The position numbers and the translations under genes are program-made. The notes below the pieces were generated by a model. The model was given only the letters and a program-made list of their open reading frames with translations, was not told where the DNA came from and did no database searches. Of a stretch of DNA of 64,000 nucleotides, positions 1 to 12,250 are shown piece by piece; the stretch's first letter is position 1; the number at the start of each line of letters is the position of its first letter. This DNA is from Paulownia fortunei (lineage: Eukaryota > Streptophyta > Magnoliopsida > Lamiales > Paulowniaceae). Location of the stretch: contig CM033118.1 of the NCBI GenBank assembly GCA_019321725.1, positions 7,032,071 to 7,096,070 on the forward strand. Direction: 5' to 3'.

Positions 1-840
1 AAGAAAAATGAGCAAGAGAAAGAGATCCTTGAGACTTTTTAAAAAGTGGAGGTAAACATCCCTCTCTTATTGAAGCGATCAAGCAGGTGCCTCGATATGC
101 TAAGTTTCTCAAAGAGCTATGCACTAACAAATGAAAGTTGAAAGGAGATGAAAAAATAAGTGTGGGGGATAATGTTTTGGCCGTTCTTCAAAGAAAACTC
201 CCTCCAAAGTGTAAAGATTCGATTATTTTTACCATCCTTTGTACTATTGGTAAGACCATATTTGAAAAATCCATGTTAGATTTGGGATCAACAATTAATG
301 TTATGTCATATTCTATTTATGCTTCTCTAAATCTAGGACCTATAAAAGAAACTAGTGCTATCATACAATTAGCTGATAGATCAAATGTATATCTAATTTG
401 GGTTGTGGAATATGTTCTTTTGCAGGTAAATGAATTAGTTTTCTCTACTGATTTTTATGTTCTTGATATGGAGAATAACACATGCCCTAATCCTACACAC
501 ATTCCTTTGAGAATAACATTCATAAACACAGCCTAAGCTAAGATTGATGTTCATGATGGCACTCTTACTATGGAGTTTGATGGCAAGGTTATAAAATATA
601 ATATTTTTGAAGTCATGGGATATCCTACTGATGTGAATATTGTTTCTACAGTTGACATTATTGATCCCAAGTTATAAGAAATGCTTGATTACACTGATAA
701 GAATGGAGTGGGGGTTACTTTACAAAAACATCTACTTATGGAGGATTTGAAAGAAAAGAAGTTGGATGTGCAAATATTGGGGAATGTGGAAAATGATGTA
801 ATGGGGCTAGATTCGTTGCCGAAAAAATTAAGATGATGTA
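1..840 (+). pseudogene. gag C-terminus / retropepsin-like protease remnant of element A
   Basis: The first 130 bases encode a decayed gag-protease spacer that parallels positions 50700-50620 of element C. The longest open piece (138-536, 132 codons) carries a retropepsin-type active-site segment, LDLGSTINVMS, followed by the short beta-strand pattern usual for plant Athila-type proteases. The D-L-G triad variant also occurs in element C (LDLGASVNLLP), so it is not by itself a sign of inactivation. Stops and frame changes follow after 536, so this is a pseudogene. It would have cleaved the element's own polyprotein. Confidence 0.75.
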
Positions 841-884
841 TCTTATGTTGAATTGAAATATCTAATGAAAGACTTCTACTTTCT

Positions 885-1150
885 GTGGTGCAGATATCTA
901 TAATGGAGCTTAAACTAATCTCAAACCATCTTAAATATATCTACTTGGGTGAGAAAGAAATACCACTAGTCAGCATTGCTAAAGACCTCACTCAAGTACA
1001 AACGGACAAACTTATTTGGGTGCTTCAAAATTATAAAATGGTAATTGGATGGATGATGGATTTGGTGGCATATGTTGATGAGTGATGAAGGAGTTAATGT
1101 CAGGCTGAGGACATTAAATCAAGCGTTTGTTGGAAGGCAACCTAACGGAT
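885..1150 (+). pseudogene. Protease-RT linker of element A, fused to post-integrase sequence
   Basis: An open stretch (885-1085) matches the linker that precedes reverse transcriptase in element C (ELKLISNHLKYIYLGE here, ELKPLPVNLKYSFLGE in C). Where C continues into RT, A passes within tens of bases to a segment around 1105-1145 that looks like the region just after integrase in Athila-type elements. No RT, RNase H or integrase motif is present in any frame. The deletion therefore removes essentially the whole catalytic part of pol. Confidence 0.6.
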
Positions 1151-1565
1151 CGAAAAGAAGACTATGAGAGCCAACAATCATAGATTTGCTTTCTCTAACT
1201 CTCATTCTCTTTTCTTTTTAATTTTATTTTACCTTTTTTTTTATTTTATTTTATCCTAATAAAAATTGCATGCTAGCAATGTGGTAAGTAGTATTTGTTT
1301 TTTTAAATTTATCATACAAGAGCACATGGTAGTGACTTTTCGACAAAAAAAATTGCTACAAAGATCTTGCAGTGTGGATTTTATTGACCCATTCTTCTTA
1401 AAAACACTTGCACTTTATGCAAAAGTTATGAAAATTATAAAAAAATAGGATCCTTCTTGGTTAAGTGGCAGATAATGGTACTCCATGGCTATTGAAGTCA
1501 AACTTATCAATTTTCCAAACAACTAATATCTCTGTATAAAATTTCTCTATTTTTCTCATTCTATT

Positions 1566-2170
1566 TTCTTCTTGTTTTCAAAATGAATGATATTCTTATA
1601 ACTATCAAGAAGCAATTTTTTTCTTCCTAAAAATATAATTTTAAAAATTTATAAAACAAGGATTGAAAAATTAAGAATGCTTATGCACAAGGGCATCCCA
1701 AGGGATATACGACAGATAATTGAAGCAAAGGTAAGAATAGCTGGCGAGTTTTCATGAGTTTTTAAAATTGCTTACTAGATACATGCCTGGTTTTAGTAAA
1801 AGCACATATTCAAAAAAACGAAGGGTGAAAAAAAAAATGTAAGTTTGTGACAATGTGCTAGATGGACTTGCAACACAAAGTGTTGTTCCTTAAAAATAGT
1901 TTCTAAAAACCAAGAAGATAAAATTTAATTCATTAAGGATGGATTGAGTAAGGAGACTTTAGATAAAATTATATTAAACTTTTGAAATGCATTGATGCTG
2001 ATTAGTATAATGTGTAATTCTTGATTTATGGAATCACTTTCGAGATGAATATAAGTCTTATAGTCTTGGGGATCTGATATTAAAAGACCATATTTGCTAG
2101 TTTATAAAAAAAACTAGATGGGAAGCATATCCTCAATCCATGCCGTAAGCTGTTACTAGGCGTAAAATCA
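1566..2170 (+). pseudogene. Decayed copy of ORFX in element A
   Basis: This segment is collinear with the 211-residue ORFX of element C (complement of 46988-47623). It includes the nucleotide blocks encoding the MHKGIP-type motif (about 1680-1700), the basic KKR segment and the Cys cluster (about 1815-1880). Several stops and frame changes break the frame, so it is a relic. Its position between pol and the LOG tail is the same as in C, which shows that ORFX is a standard part of this family. Function unknown. Confidence 0.7.
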
Positions 2171-2214
2171 GAGAAAGATGTGAGCCACAATCATAACTAT
2201 ATGAACATTCACGT

Positions 2215-2247
2215 AAATGCAAAATGAATTTGACTCTCAGTCTATGA
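2215..2247 (+). pseudogene. Last codons of a LOG-like gene retained in element A
   Basis: Eleven codons including the stop read KCKMNLTLSL, matching the C-terminus KCKLKLTLSL of the LOG ORF in element C. Immediately upstream the sequence jumps to the region that in C lies upstream of the LOG start (around 46915). The simplest reading is that A once carried LOG and lost nearly all of it by internal deletion. The match is short, but its frame, stop codon and flanks on both sides agree with C. Confidence 0.65.
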
Positions 2248-3880
2248 ATTTATCCTTAATGGTTTCAACTAATAGTGTATATAATGTGTTGTTTCAGCTT
2301 TATTTTTCAATAAGTCATATTTCTGGTAATATTTTTTAAACTCTATATTCCTATTTATTTTCGACATTGGGGACAATGTCACGATTAGGTTGGGGGAGCG
2401 AATAGTTGATATCATGTCTTGTGTGTTCAATATGTATTTTTCTAGTTTTTTTTTAAATTCAAGCGTATTTTTTTTGCCCTTTGAAACCATGAAAAAAGTG
2501 GCATAATAAAAGATAACTTTAACACTTTTGAGACATACCCCCATATTTTTTTTGCATAACACGACAAGTTTTTGAAGTTTTTAACAAAAGTTTATGAATT
2601 GTTAAAAATATTTCTGAGTCGTAGATATTTTTCCAACTTTAGTAATTAAAATTAAGCACGAATAATATGGTTTGATTGATGATGGGTATTATTTTGGACT
2701 TTGATGTTGTTCTTTGGTTAATATATTTTGTGATAATTATACTCAAATCATTTTGCCCAATTAGTTATATTATTATGTGTGGAGACAAGCATGTCAAAAT
2801 AAATAATTTTTATATTATCGCTTTAATCATCACTTGGATTTTTGACATGTAGGGTTGAGTGTTAAAACTTTTCCTTTCAGTCTGTCGAGATGAATGACTG
2901 ATTGAGAACCACAATAAAAAATGATTAAGGCATTAAACTTTCTAGCACCATGGTCAAATCAACTTGTTCTCCATGTGATGTTCTAAGAGAACATTTCCCA
3001 TAGTAAGCCAATTTAAGGCTTTCAATAAATATGCCTTTTTCTATGATAATCATATCTTCTTGCCTAGACCAAATATACTATTATCTTACCCTTGTTCTAA
3101 AAATAATTTGGAGCTTAAGCGACAATCTATTGACAAGGTGAGTTTGCAAAAGAAATTTGGGTTAGAATAGAAGATAAGTGTGGGGGATTTTCTCTTTTAA
3201 AAACATAAAAAAAAAGTTGCAAAGTGTTAAAATTATTATGAGTTGCAACTAAAAATAGAATATTATAAAATCAATAATAATGATGAACAGGGGTCCAATT
3301 TAATAACAATAGACTCTAGTATTGAAAATCATAGAGTATGAGAATTCTTTATTGATAAACTCTATATCGCTAATCTCATAAAGTTTTGAAAACTTTTGTT
3401 GTATCCTATCCTTTTATTTCTTAGTCACATCACTACCCTTTGGTTTCATTATAACCTTTGTTGAAGACCTTTTAATTTAGTGTGGCTACTTCAGCATAGT
3501 GGAGATTTCAACCAAAAAAAGAGACTAAGATGTTTAACTCTTCCATTAGAGAATAGGTGATGGTTTTCGTGAGGTTCTATGGTAATTCACTTGTTTGAAT
3601 TATGCATAGTTTTGTCAATGTTGACATTAAATATTTACACACATACTTGAGTATGTCTATTGTGAAAATGTATTGACTTTTGAATGACTAAGGGTTAGAT
3701 TCAACACTTGTTTGATTTTATTTTTATATTACTTTTTTGCTTCCTCAGAATAATAGTTGGAAGTTAGTTATCATAAGTGTTTGTGGGTATCAAAGGCTTA
3801 TTGCATATTCTAAATGCAATCGTGATTTCCTACAAAAATAAATTAGTTTAGGTTTATTTTAGGCAGGATGAGCAAGGGTT
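2248..3880 (+). other. Noncoding 3' region of element A
   Basis: About 1.6 kb between the LOG stop and the polypurine tract, alignable with 44320-46095 of element C and 20170-21820 of element B. It includes a second G-rich run (AAGTGTGGGGGA, about 3176-3188). I see no coding potential; the few open frames here do not correspond between the three copies. Confidence 0.7.
2363..2380. repeat. Conserved inverted repeat GACATTGGGGACAATGTC (element A)
   Basis: An 18-base imperfect palindrome capable of forming a short hairpin, followed by a G-rich run (GGTTGGGGGAG, about 2387-2397). The same element occurs in C (45966-45983) and, mutated in its loop, in B (21687-21704). It sits about 120 bases after the LOG stop in each copy. 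Function unknown; it may be an RNA structure or an accessory polypurine signal. Confidence 0.75.
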
Positions 3881-3895
3881 AAGTGTGGGGAAATT
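3881..3895 (+). promoter_or_regulatory. Polypurine tract of element A
   Basis: The purine-rich run AAGTGTGGGGAAATT lies directly against the TGATAAG start of the 3' LTR. In the retrotransposon life cycle this tract primes plus-strand DNA synthesis. The same position in element C reads AGTATGGGGGAATT on its coding strand. Confidence 0.75.
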
Positions 3896-5622
3896 TGATA
3901 AGTGCATATTTTGACATATTTTTGTATCAAATCCTTTATACTTTCCTTGCTTTATTCTTGTTAATATTATATTTTTATTAATATTTTCTGTTAGGGATTC
4001 AATAAACAAAAAGAGATAAAAAAAGAGCCAAAATAAAATTAAAGAAGACAATACGTTTCGTGAGCAAGTTGGGAGATCATATTTCATTGGATCAAAGAAG
4101 TATCACAATTAGAAGAAAAGGACCATTTTTACCTATGTCCATCATGTGTAAATCAAAATATATACAAAAAATCATTTGAACTTTGCAAGTGATTGTTGGG
4201 CATGCAAAATAAATATATTTTTAGACTTGTACAATTTTCATATTTTGGGCATAACTCCATATTCAAAATCCTTCTGTACATGAATTTTACTTCATTCAAA
4301 AGCCAAAAGATAGTACTACAATGTTGCTATAGGCTCTACTCAATTCAACCTTGATTAAAGTAGAAAAGTTGTCCAAGTGGGTATGTTAGAAGAAATCTAT
4401 CCATGCTGACATATCTCATTAAATCAAGCATAACTTTCTCCGTGGTGGTTGAAATTAGATGATTTAAGTTGCAAATTTGATCACATTTCTAAAATTAGCT
4501 GGTCGTATAGAGAATAATGTGTGACAAAATTTTGATCTGAAAAGGACATGTGAATTTAGAGCATATTTGAATTTAATTTGGAGTGAATTTAGAGTGAATT
4601 TGGAGATGTCAATTTAGTCACTCGTTTACTAAAAATAGGGGCTCTTGGATGACATTTAAGACACACAGAAACCTTTAGAGGGGAAAATAAAGTTTTATTG
4701 TTGTCTTTCTTTAGGCTAAGTTTTCTAATAGTAATAGAAATGTATTCTCTAGTTTCACTTCTCTTTTTAGTTTTTTCTACTTTTATTATGTCTTTCTAAA
4801 TTTCATTTAGTTGAGGAGAAAGGGTGAACCTCTTAATGGATGAAGAGAAACGGTTATAAAGGTACATAATATTCAAGTGTTATATTATTATTTTAATTTT
4901 TGATTGAAACCCTCCTTGTTTCGTGGTGATGCTTCATTTATGTATCACCAATGACACAATAAATACTTGGGTCTATTCAGCTTATTGTATGGTTCTACTC
5001 TACCAACTGTTTGATTTGTTATAGACAAAAGTGTGCATAAATACTTAATTTCATAAATAAGTGTTGAAGTTAAAACACTTCTCATTTATTGGTGATTCTT
5101 GATTTTTGTATCACCAATTGTACAACAAATATTTGGGTTCATTTAGCATATTGTACGGCTCTACTCTATCGACCGCTAACATGAAATCTTGATTTGTTGA
5201 AGATAAATATGTGTATAAATACTTGATCACATAAACAAGTATTGGTGTTAAAAGATAATTTGCAAACAGTAAGACATATCATGATTATTTTAATGCACGA
5301 GCTATTTGACAACATCTTCCCATTAAAACCTTCATTATATATGAATTCCAATTGTGACATTTAAAAGAGGTAAAAAGAATAAATAATTATTCCACTATCC
5401 AAAACTCAAGTACAGATCCCTAATTCTCAGTACTTTTATTACTTTGATTTCTTAGTTATAGCCTAAATTTTTCTTTATAATCTAAACCATATCCAACCAA
5501 TCTTTTAAAAAATATAAACCCAAGAACTTCAAACAACTTCCCTGAGAATCAATATTGGACTCCCGAAAAATTTATTACTTGACACAACCTGTACTTGGGT
5601 TTGCAACCTTAAAGTTGTAGCA
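3896..5622 (+). repeat. 3' LTR of element A
   Basis: It begins TGATAAGTGCATATTTTG and ends AACCTTAAAGTTGTAGCA, the same termini (in complement) as the two LTRs of element C. It is 1727 bp, longer than the 1614 bp of C because a roughly 178-bp segment is duplicated inside it (4925-5268). Confidence 0.85.
4925..5268 (+). repeat. Tandem duplication inside LTR A (two units)
   Basis: Two consecutive units, 4925-5090 and 5091-5268. Each starts GGTGAT, runs through a GTATCACCAAT block and ends after a GTG(C/T)ATAAATACTT block. Matching landmarks at 5033 and 5211 are 178 bases apart; the first unit has lost about 12 bases. The same unit is single in C and D and triple in B. Confidence 0.8.
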
Positions 5623-7296
5623 AAAATCATCTTGTACAAGCAGTTTCTTGTAATTGATTCTTGCCTACAGCTTGAACATACATTTAGGACCTAAGGATTA
5701 TCCCATAAATACCCTTTTGATACTAGAGTCATTAGGTTCGAGAGAACAATAACTCAACTAAAAGCAATAAAGCAAGAAAAAATGATGTAAATGATAAATG
5801 AGAATTAGAGGGGTAATTATACCTGTTTAAATAGGACATAGGTTGTATGGGCCTTTGATGTGATTTGAACTTATAAACATAATTGGATTAGAATTAAACA
5901 TTTATTAGGCTTAAATGAAATATACCATCACTCATAAACCTCTAATCTACAAAAATTAAATCATTGCAGTACAATAAATATATGTGTTATATACATAAAC
6001 TCTTTTATGTTTTAAAAATCGACAATCTCACGTCAATAATTTTGAGAAATTATGATTTGCCTTTACACATGTTTAGAGCCAGTTTCATGTAAAAATTAAT
6101 AGACCTTACATGTTAAAAAGAAGAATGGCTTTTACAATATTTCTCAATAAAATAAAATGGTAAATCTAATAGTTAAAAAATTAATAAATAATTTGTATTA
6201 AACATAAAATAGAACACATTTAACATAACTTAAGATTACATTCTATATATATATATACATGTAATGGATCTAAGTGCTTTACTTTCAGTGTGATGGTATT
6301 CTCATCATTTATGGTAATCATATATTTAAATTCCAACATCATTCAAAAAATAATATGTCACAAAATGAAATTTCAGTGTCATAGAATAATCTACATAATT
6401 AACTTAAATAAAAATGTAGTGTGATGCCTACCAAAATTGCACGTACCAAGAAATTCCAAATCAACATAACTAATCTTCAATCGCCCAAGACACTACGAAA
6501 CAAGGGTTAGGGGAGCTGAGGGTTACCTAGCGAAAATCCACTGATACTTAAGTTAATAAATTCTTAAAAAGGATAACAGAAAGAAAAGAATGATAGAATA
6601 TAAAATATGTAATAATACATATATCTCAAGAACCATAAAGACTTTATATAATAGTCAAGATAGCAAGGTAATTGAATAAGAGAAAGATTTTGCTTCCTTT
6701 CTTGGATAAACATCAAAATGCAAACCATCAATTAATTAAGTAGTTTATTTAAGGTAGGATTTTATTTGTTTATCCAATACCTAGTAGTGTCATTATAGGA
6801 CTCTAGTCAAATGTCCAGGGTTTTCGGGCAATAATTCTACTTAGACAATAATTCTAATATTAATATCTGATATTAATATTACGAGCCCATGTGAATATAG
6901 TCACTCAAGTTCAAATCTACTAGAGACCCAACAGTTAATTTCATTGATAATGTTGTGGTCCAAATCCCTTTTTTCTATTTTTTAGAAAACTAACATTATA
7001 TTATTTATTCTGATAACATTAGTAATTTTTATTATTTATTTTTAAGTAATAAAATTATCAATTTAAATATATTAAGTAAAACATAAGTTATATATCATGG
7101 TAGGATGCAATTTTTCACAGTTTGAGAATATCTTAAACTATGACTGACCATAATCTATAGTCTTTTATTTTTTAAGTTCAAGAGCAACTTATCAACTCTA
7201 ACTCGTGAATTTTGTTGTTGTTTCAATTGAGTTTATTGATGAGGATGGTCTCATATAAGTATTGATATCCACACGTAGAATATACATAGGACTATA
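5623..7296. other. AT-rich spacer without recognised genes
   Basis: No reading frame or known repeat was recognised between LTR A and copia element E. A small palindromic AT motif (TAATATTAATATCTGATATTAATATT-like) lies near 6860-6885. Sequence flanking the insertions is probably old repeat debris. Confidence 0.5.
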
Positions 7297-7717
7297 TGGC
7301 GGAAATTAAACACAATACACATGAACTAAGTTCAAGAGAACTTACCAAAATTCAGATCCTTTTTACCATGGTTGAATCACTTGTGTTCTTTATCGTTTGT
7401 GGCTCACTTTTGTCCAAACCCGATCATATATGGAAGGAGTTTTGATCCACAATACGAATGCTTCCTCTAGTAGTGTTTTTATCTTCACTTTTTTTTATCA
7501 CAATAGCCCTCTTTTTCTTTAGTTTTTTTTTCTTACGTTATTTTTACATAGAGAGTTTTTTGTATGTTGTCAAAATAGTGAGAAGCTTAGGGGGAAGTCC
7601 TCTTTAGGTTAGATGGGGTAGTTTCTAAAAAACCACTCCCACCAAGTTTAGTTTGAAACACTAGTGTTGGGTCAATCCCACATGGGTGACCCATTTGCCC
7701 ATTTATTATTTCTTACA
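7297..7717 (-). repeat. 3' LTR of copia element E
   Basis: On + it starts TGGCGGAAATTAAAC and ends TTTCTTACA, the counterparts of TGACGGAATTAAAAC and TTTCTTACA in element N. A purine-rich tract (GCAAGTGAGAGA on the coding strand, 7718-7729) abuts it, as expected for plus-strand priming. Confidence 0.75.
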
Positions 7718-8814
7718 TCTCTCACTTGCACATGAGGGTTGGACTTTCATCTATTGTGATCGTAAATATACCCCATAAATTTTAATACAAGCAAATGGAT
7801 CATGTGGCCAGCGAGCATTAACAAGCGCTTAATGTTATATACCATTTAAGGATATATAACAACTCAATTTCTCAAAACACAAGGACATAATATCTCTCTA
7901 TACCCCAGAACTCTTTACTACACCAATCAAATTATCTCTGATCCCTCATATAATATAAGAGCATACTTGATCTCAATGACATATCATGTATTCACAATTA
8001 TGTCCCAAACATCTGAGTTTGACATAATTGTCTGGCCAGTAAATACACATTAGGTGTTAGCCATAAATAGTCTTCATTTCCTACTAGGATCTCTCAACTT
8101 CAAATATAGCTGCTTTCCTAGACGTGTCCTACATTATCGAATCATCCATGGTTATTGGGAGCATGCTAAAGTAGAAACACTACATTAAAGTTTTGAGAAA
8201 AAGTTGAAAGTTATTAGGGTATACAATCAAGTTATACAAACCTCTGGGTCTCACACAATGAGGAAGTAGGGATCTTTTCACTCATTACCCAATGGTCACT
8301 TAGGCACACATGGTATGAAATGCATGCTATGGTGCTTCCTTCCTTCTTGTAAGTATATGTCATCTTTTCAAAAATAATGCACCATACAGATCTTGGTCCA
8401 ACTGTACCCCAACACTTAACTTGAGTTTTCTTCTCTTTTGTCCTCAACAAATTACTGATACCAAGAAAACTCACATCTAGCCATAAGAAAGTTTAATGGA
8501 TAGTGGGAATCCATTTCAATTACCCAAATTTTTAAGAGTATTCTCAACTTGATCATATATCAATGCGACATCTTTTTTATGATTTTATACACAATAAAAT
8601 CATAAATATCTTATCTCTGCATGCAAGTCAACATCAAAGGTGATTGCTCGTCTAAGAGAGTCAATCTCCATTTGTCCGACATACTTAGACATTGCATGTA
8701 TATCATTAAAAATATGTACACATATATAATATTTCAATGTCTTAAATTTATGGGTTTGACTCTGTGAACATTCTAAAGTTTAAAGAGATTATATTCTATG
8801 TAATCCTAGAGATT

Positions 8815-11800
8815 TGATATGGCCCACAAATACATCTCCAGGTTGAGGCTAAGTGGATAGCTACTATGAAATGCATAGACATAGTTATTTCTTTGTAATG
8901 ATATCTCTCACAAAATTATAGCATGTGTTTAGTTTTAATGCATTGGGATTTTTAGTACTGTAAGCAATAGTTGACTGATTATCTCAAGATATTATCAAAG
9001 CTCCCATATAATTGCTTACAACTCCTAAATGTTATAGAACCTCTTAACCAAATACATCATACTTCATATATATATGCCACAAGTTATCCTCAAATTGTGC
9101 ACAATGTTATACATATTTACTTCTTGCTCGTCTAAGAGCTAGCATATTTGCCAAACAAGAAAGCAAACTCAGAGTGGATTTACACTTATCCAAATCACCT
9201 CCTTAATCAACATATGTGTATTCTCTCAATCACAAAGAAAACTTTCCTTCATACTAAAAGAAAACCATCTGCAGTTTTCATAAAGTATCTAAACATTCTC
9301 ATCGTTATTATCCAATGCCACTCATTAGAATTGGATTGATACTTTTTGATCCAGGGCATAATAAATATTTGGAGCAAGTATAGGTTACAATGCAAATCAA
9401 GCTCCAAACAACAATCATTGAGATATAGTGGTATTGACACTACTCTTTGGAGTCTTTGAACACTTTTTAAGGTTGAAACTTCATAATATAGGAGTATTTA
9501 TGAGCTTAAAACTCTCCATTATAAATCGTTCTAAAATTCTACAATTATGACTCTTAGCATAAATTAAGATGTTTTTTGAACGATTTGCATGGATTTTAAC
9601 ACAAAGTACTGAGCTTTACTCATCATGTCCTCTAACTCATAAGCTAAAGAATAACCATATCTCAATGGCTTATACAAACTCCTTATCTTCCTAATTAATA
9701 TGATATCTTCAATAAAGAGATAGAATCACAAATCTCATAATAGACTTTTTCACAAGAGAATAATGGTTTTCATTCTATGATGAAAATGTTTTCATCTCAT
9801 GTACGATCATCTCAAAAACTGCATTAGGTCATGAAGATTTTAAGTTCACAAATTTTATCTTTTTGACCTTGTATTATGGAATCATTCAAGTATTCAATAT
9901 GGATTTCTTTACATAATTCTCTATGGACTAATTCTCCATTTGAGAATACAGTCTTTAGTCTATTTGATGCAATTTTAAATATTAGATATCCATAATAACC
10001 ATGAAACTAGTATAGAGGCATATATCATAATTAGTGAAAAGGTTTGTCTTCAAATAACCTTTTTAACCACTAGGTGACTTCATACCTATCAGCCTTTGGT
10101 TATATTTTGATAATATATTAGTTTTCAATAGCCTTGTTCCCAAGTTTAACCAAAATTTCAAAGTTGGTTTGATTTTGTAAAACAGAACCTTTGTTGTTGT
10201 GCTAAAAGTTGTAGCTTATAGCTACTCTGCAATTCAAATCTTTAAATAGTATAATATCCCGAATGCCACATTTGTTTGAGGTTTTTCCATAAGAGCAATT
10301 ATTCTCACACAAGCTAACAATCGCCTCCTCAACAACTTTTATGAAATGGAAAATATCAATCATGAAGGTTTTTCTAATATAGATGTAGAATCGAGTTAAC
10401 CAAAAGATCTTTCCCAAAGAAAATCAACAAGTTAACTTCTGTTTTCATAGATCTCGTTACATCAAAATAATTTTCTATCCCTTCTCTTGAAAACATCATT
10501 TATGCAAGCATGTTATGAATAGTTAATTACCTTGTAACTCTTGATCCATTACATATATCATCTAAATAAAGAAAAAATCATTCACGTCTTATATCTAGTC
10601 TCAAAATTATATCAATTTGATTCCCTCCCATATCCTAAAACACTCTACTATTTCAAATTATGATATATCAAATAGATATGATCAAGGCAAGTGAATATGT
10701 TATAATTGCAATGAAGTATGAGACTCCATGCCTCTATAACCTTCATATTAATCTGATCATAAAAATCTATAAGAATTTTAGCAAATAAAGGTTGACTCTA
10801 TTGCCTTTTGAATGGTTCTAATGTGAACTTATAGCACAAGCTAACAATCAACTATAAAAGAAAAACTCAATAAGTTTTCTCTTACCAGTTTGTCTCTTAT
10901 CTATTGTGACCTAATCAAACACTCAAAGTGCATACTTTGATGCTTACATTACTTAGAGGACATATATTGATTATAACAGAATAATCAATGCAGTATGCAA
11001 ATATACATTGGTCACAATTCATAACCATAAACCATTCAAAATGTTTAGTTCCTCAATAAGTATCTTTTAGTAGATACTAACCAAGTCACAACACAAATTC
11101 AAGCAAAATAAATAATCTTAGAAGAATAATTTCAAAAATCGAATTCTACAAATTCTTGTACATTGGATACTTTGTAGAATAATAACATCACTATTTTGTA
11201 ATCCAAACATGCAAGTGCCAATCATTTTTGCATTTGATTTCAATTTAATTCTACATATATCTATTTTGTACCAAAGTGAACTTGACAAAATTTCACAAAT
11301 GCCTCTCAATATCCAATTACTAAAAATCTATAATCCACATAGGATAAGATTTAGTAACATAGAGCTTCATGTGTAAATAGCACTTATAGAAACGTCATTA
11401 AGTGCTGTCTTTTTAACTCAGTGCATAATAAACCAACAATATAGCTAATATAGCACTTTTAACCCTATACCACTTCACTTCATTCAATAGTTAGGTTTGT
11501 TCTTCTTAGATTCATTTCCAATCTCTTTTCTATTCTTGCCTTTGTTCTTATCTTAGTTATATTAAAAACTCGAAGCCTTCTTAACAACTAGACTCAGCCA
11601 TAAGGTATAAGCCATTAGCCTAGAAGCAACTAGCCACTTATCCAATAACTTAATATGGCAAACATCATCCAAGAAAGTCTTTTCACATTGAGTAAATCAT
11701 ATTTGACTTTCAGATGTTCTCTATTATTAGAAAGAGAATATTAAATTTGAACTTACTACTCATCAGCAAAGACGTTAACTAGCTGACTATAAAATTTAAA

Positions 11801-12250
11801 ATAATTTAATATCACCCTTAAATGCAATGTCTTTAATCCACAGAGTGTTTGTTGTCAAACTATTGTCAGCTATTTAATGTCTTAATTCCCAATTGTACCT
11901 ATATGTATTTCTCTTAGGTACATCCATAGATCAATAGTTCAATAGTATGATTCTCTCATTCGCATATGAGACCATCAATCATATAGTTTACCCAAATAAC
12001 ATAAGTAGCATACTCTCTTTTCCACTTTTAGTAAACCTGTTGATGTTTTCTCTGCAGAGTAGTATGATCTACACTAAATCTTACGTAACTTGGTTGATAC
12101 TCTCTAGAGCATTTAACTCAGTTATAAGTATACCAAATCTATTGGCACTTAGTGGCACAACTATTACCAATAAATACGTTTTTATAAATAAATACACATC
12201 TATTTTGGTTGTCATGGTCATCAATTCTGGAGATATCACAAATTTGTCCA
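8815..12250 (-). pseudogene. gag-pol remnant of copia element E
   Basis: No long frame survives, but nucleotide blocks align in order with the pol and gag of element N. The RNase H C-terminal region aligns near 8815-9350, RT near 9500-10100, integrase near 10250-10750, the zinc-knuckle/gag junction near 11400-11600, and the UBN2-type gag region near 11640-12250. Frameshifts occur throughout. The open frames on either strand here are chance frames in decayed sequence. Confidence 0.6.

Larger units (their letters stand above)
1..5622 (+). mobile_element. Element A: 3' part of an Athila-type Ty3/gypsy retrotransposon
   Basis: The window opens inside this element, so its 5' LTR and most of gag lie upstream. 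Read on +, it contains a gag/protease remnant, the protease-RT linker, an abrupt jump to post-integrase sequence with RT, RNase H and IN missing, a decayed ORFX, the last codons of a LOG-like gene, a long noncoding stretch, a polypurine tract and a 3' LTR. The whole arrangement is collinear with element C (42695-54066, opposite strand), which is how the parts were identified. It is an internally deleted, decayed copy that could not have moved by itself. Confidence 0.85.

Noticed and set aside
138..536. D-L-G instead of D-S-G/D-T-G at the protease active site taken as an inactivating change
   Set aside because: The same D-L-G form occurs in element C and is common in plant Athila-type proteases, so it is a lineage feature, not evidence of decay by itself.
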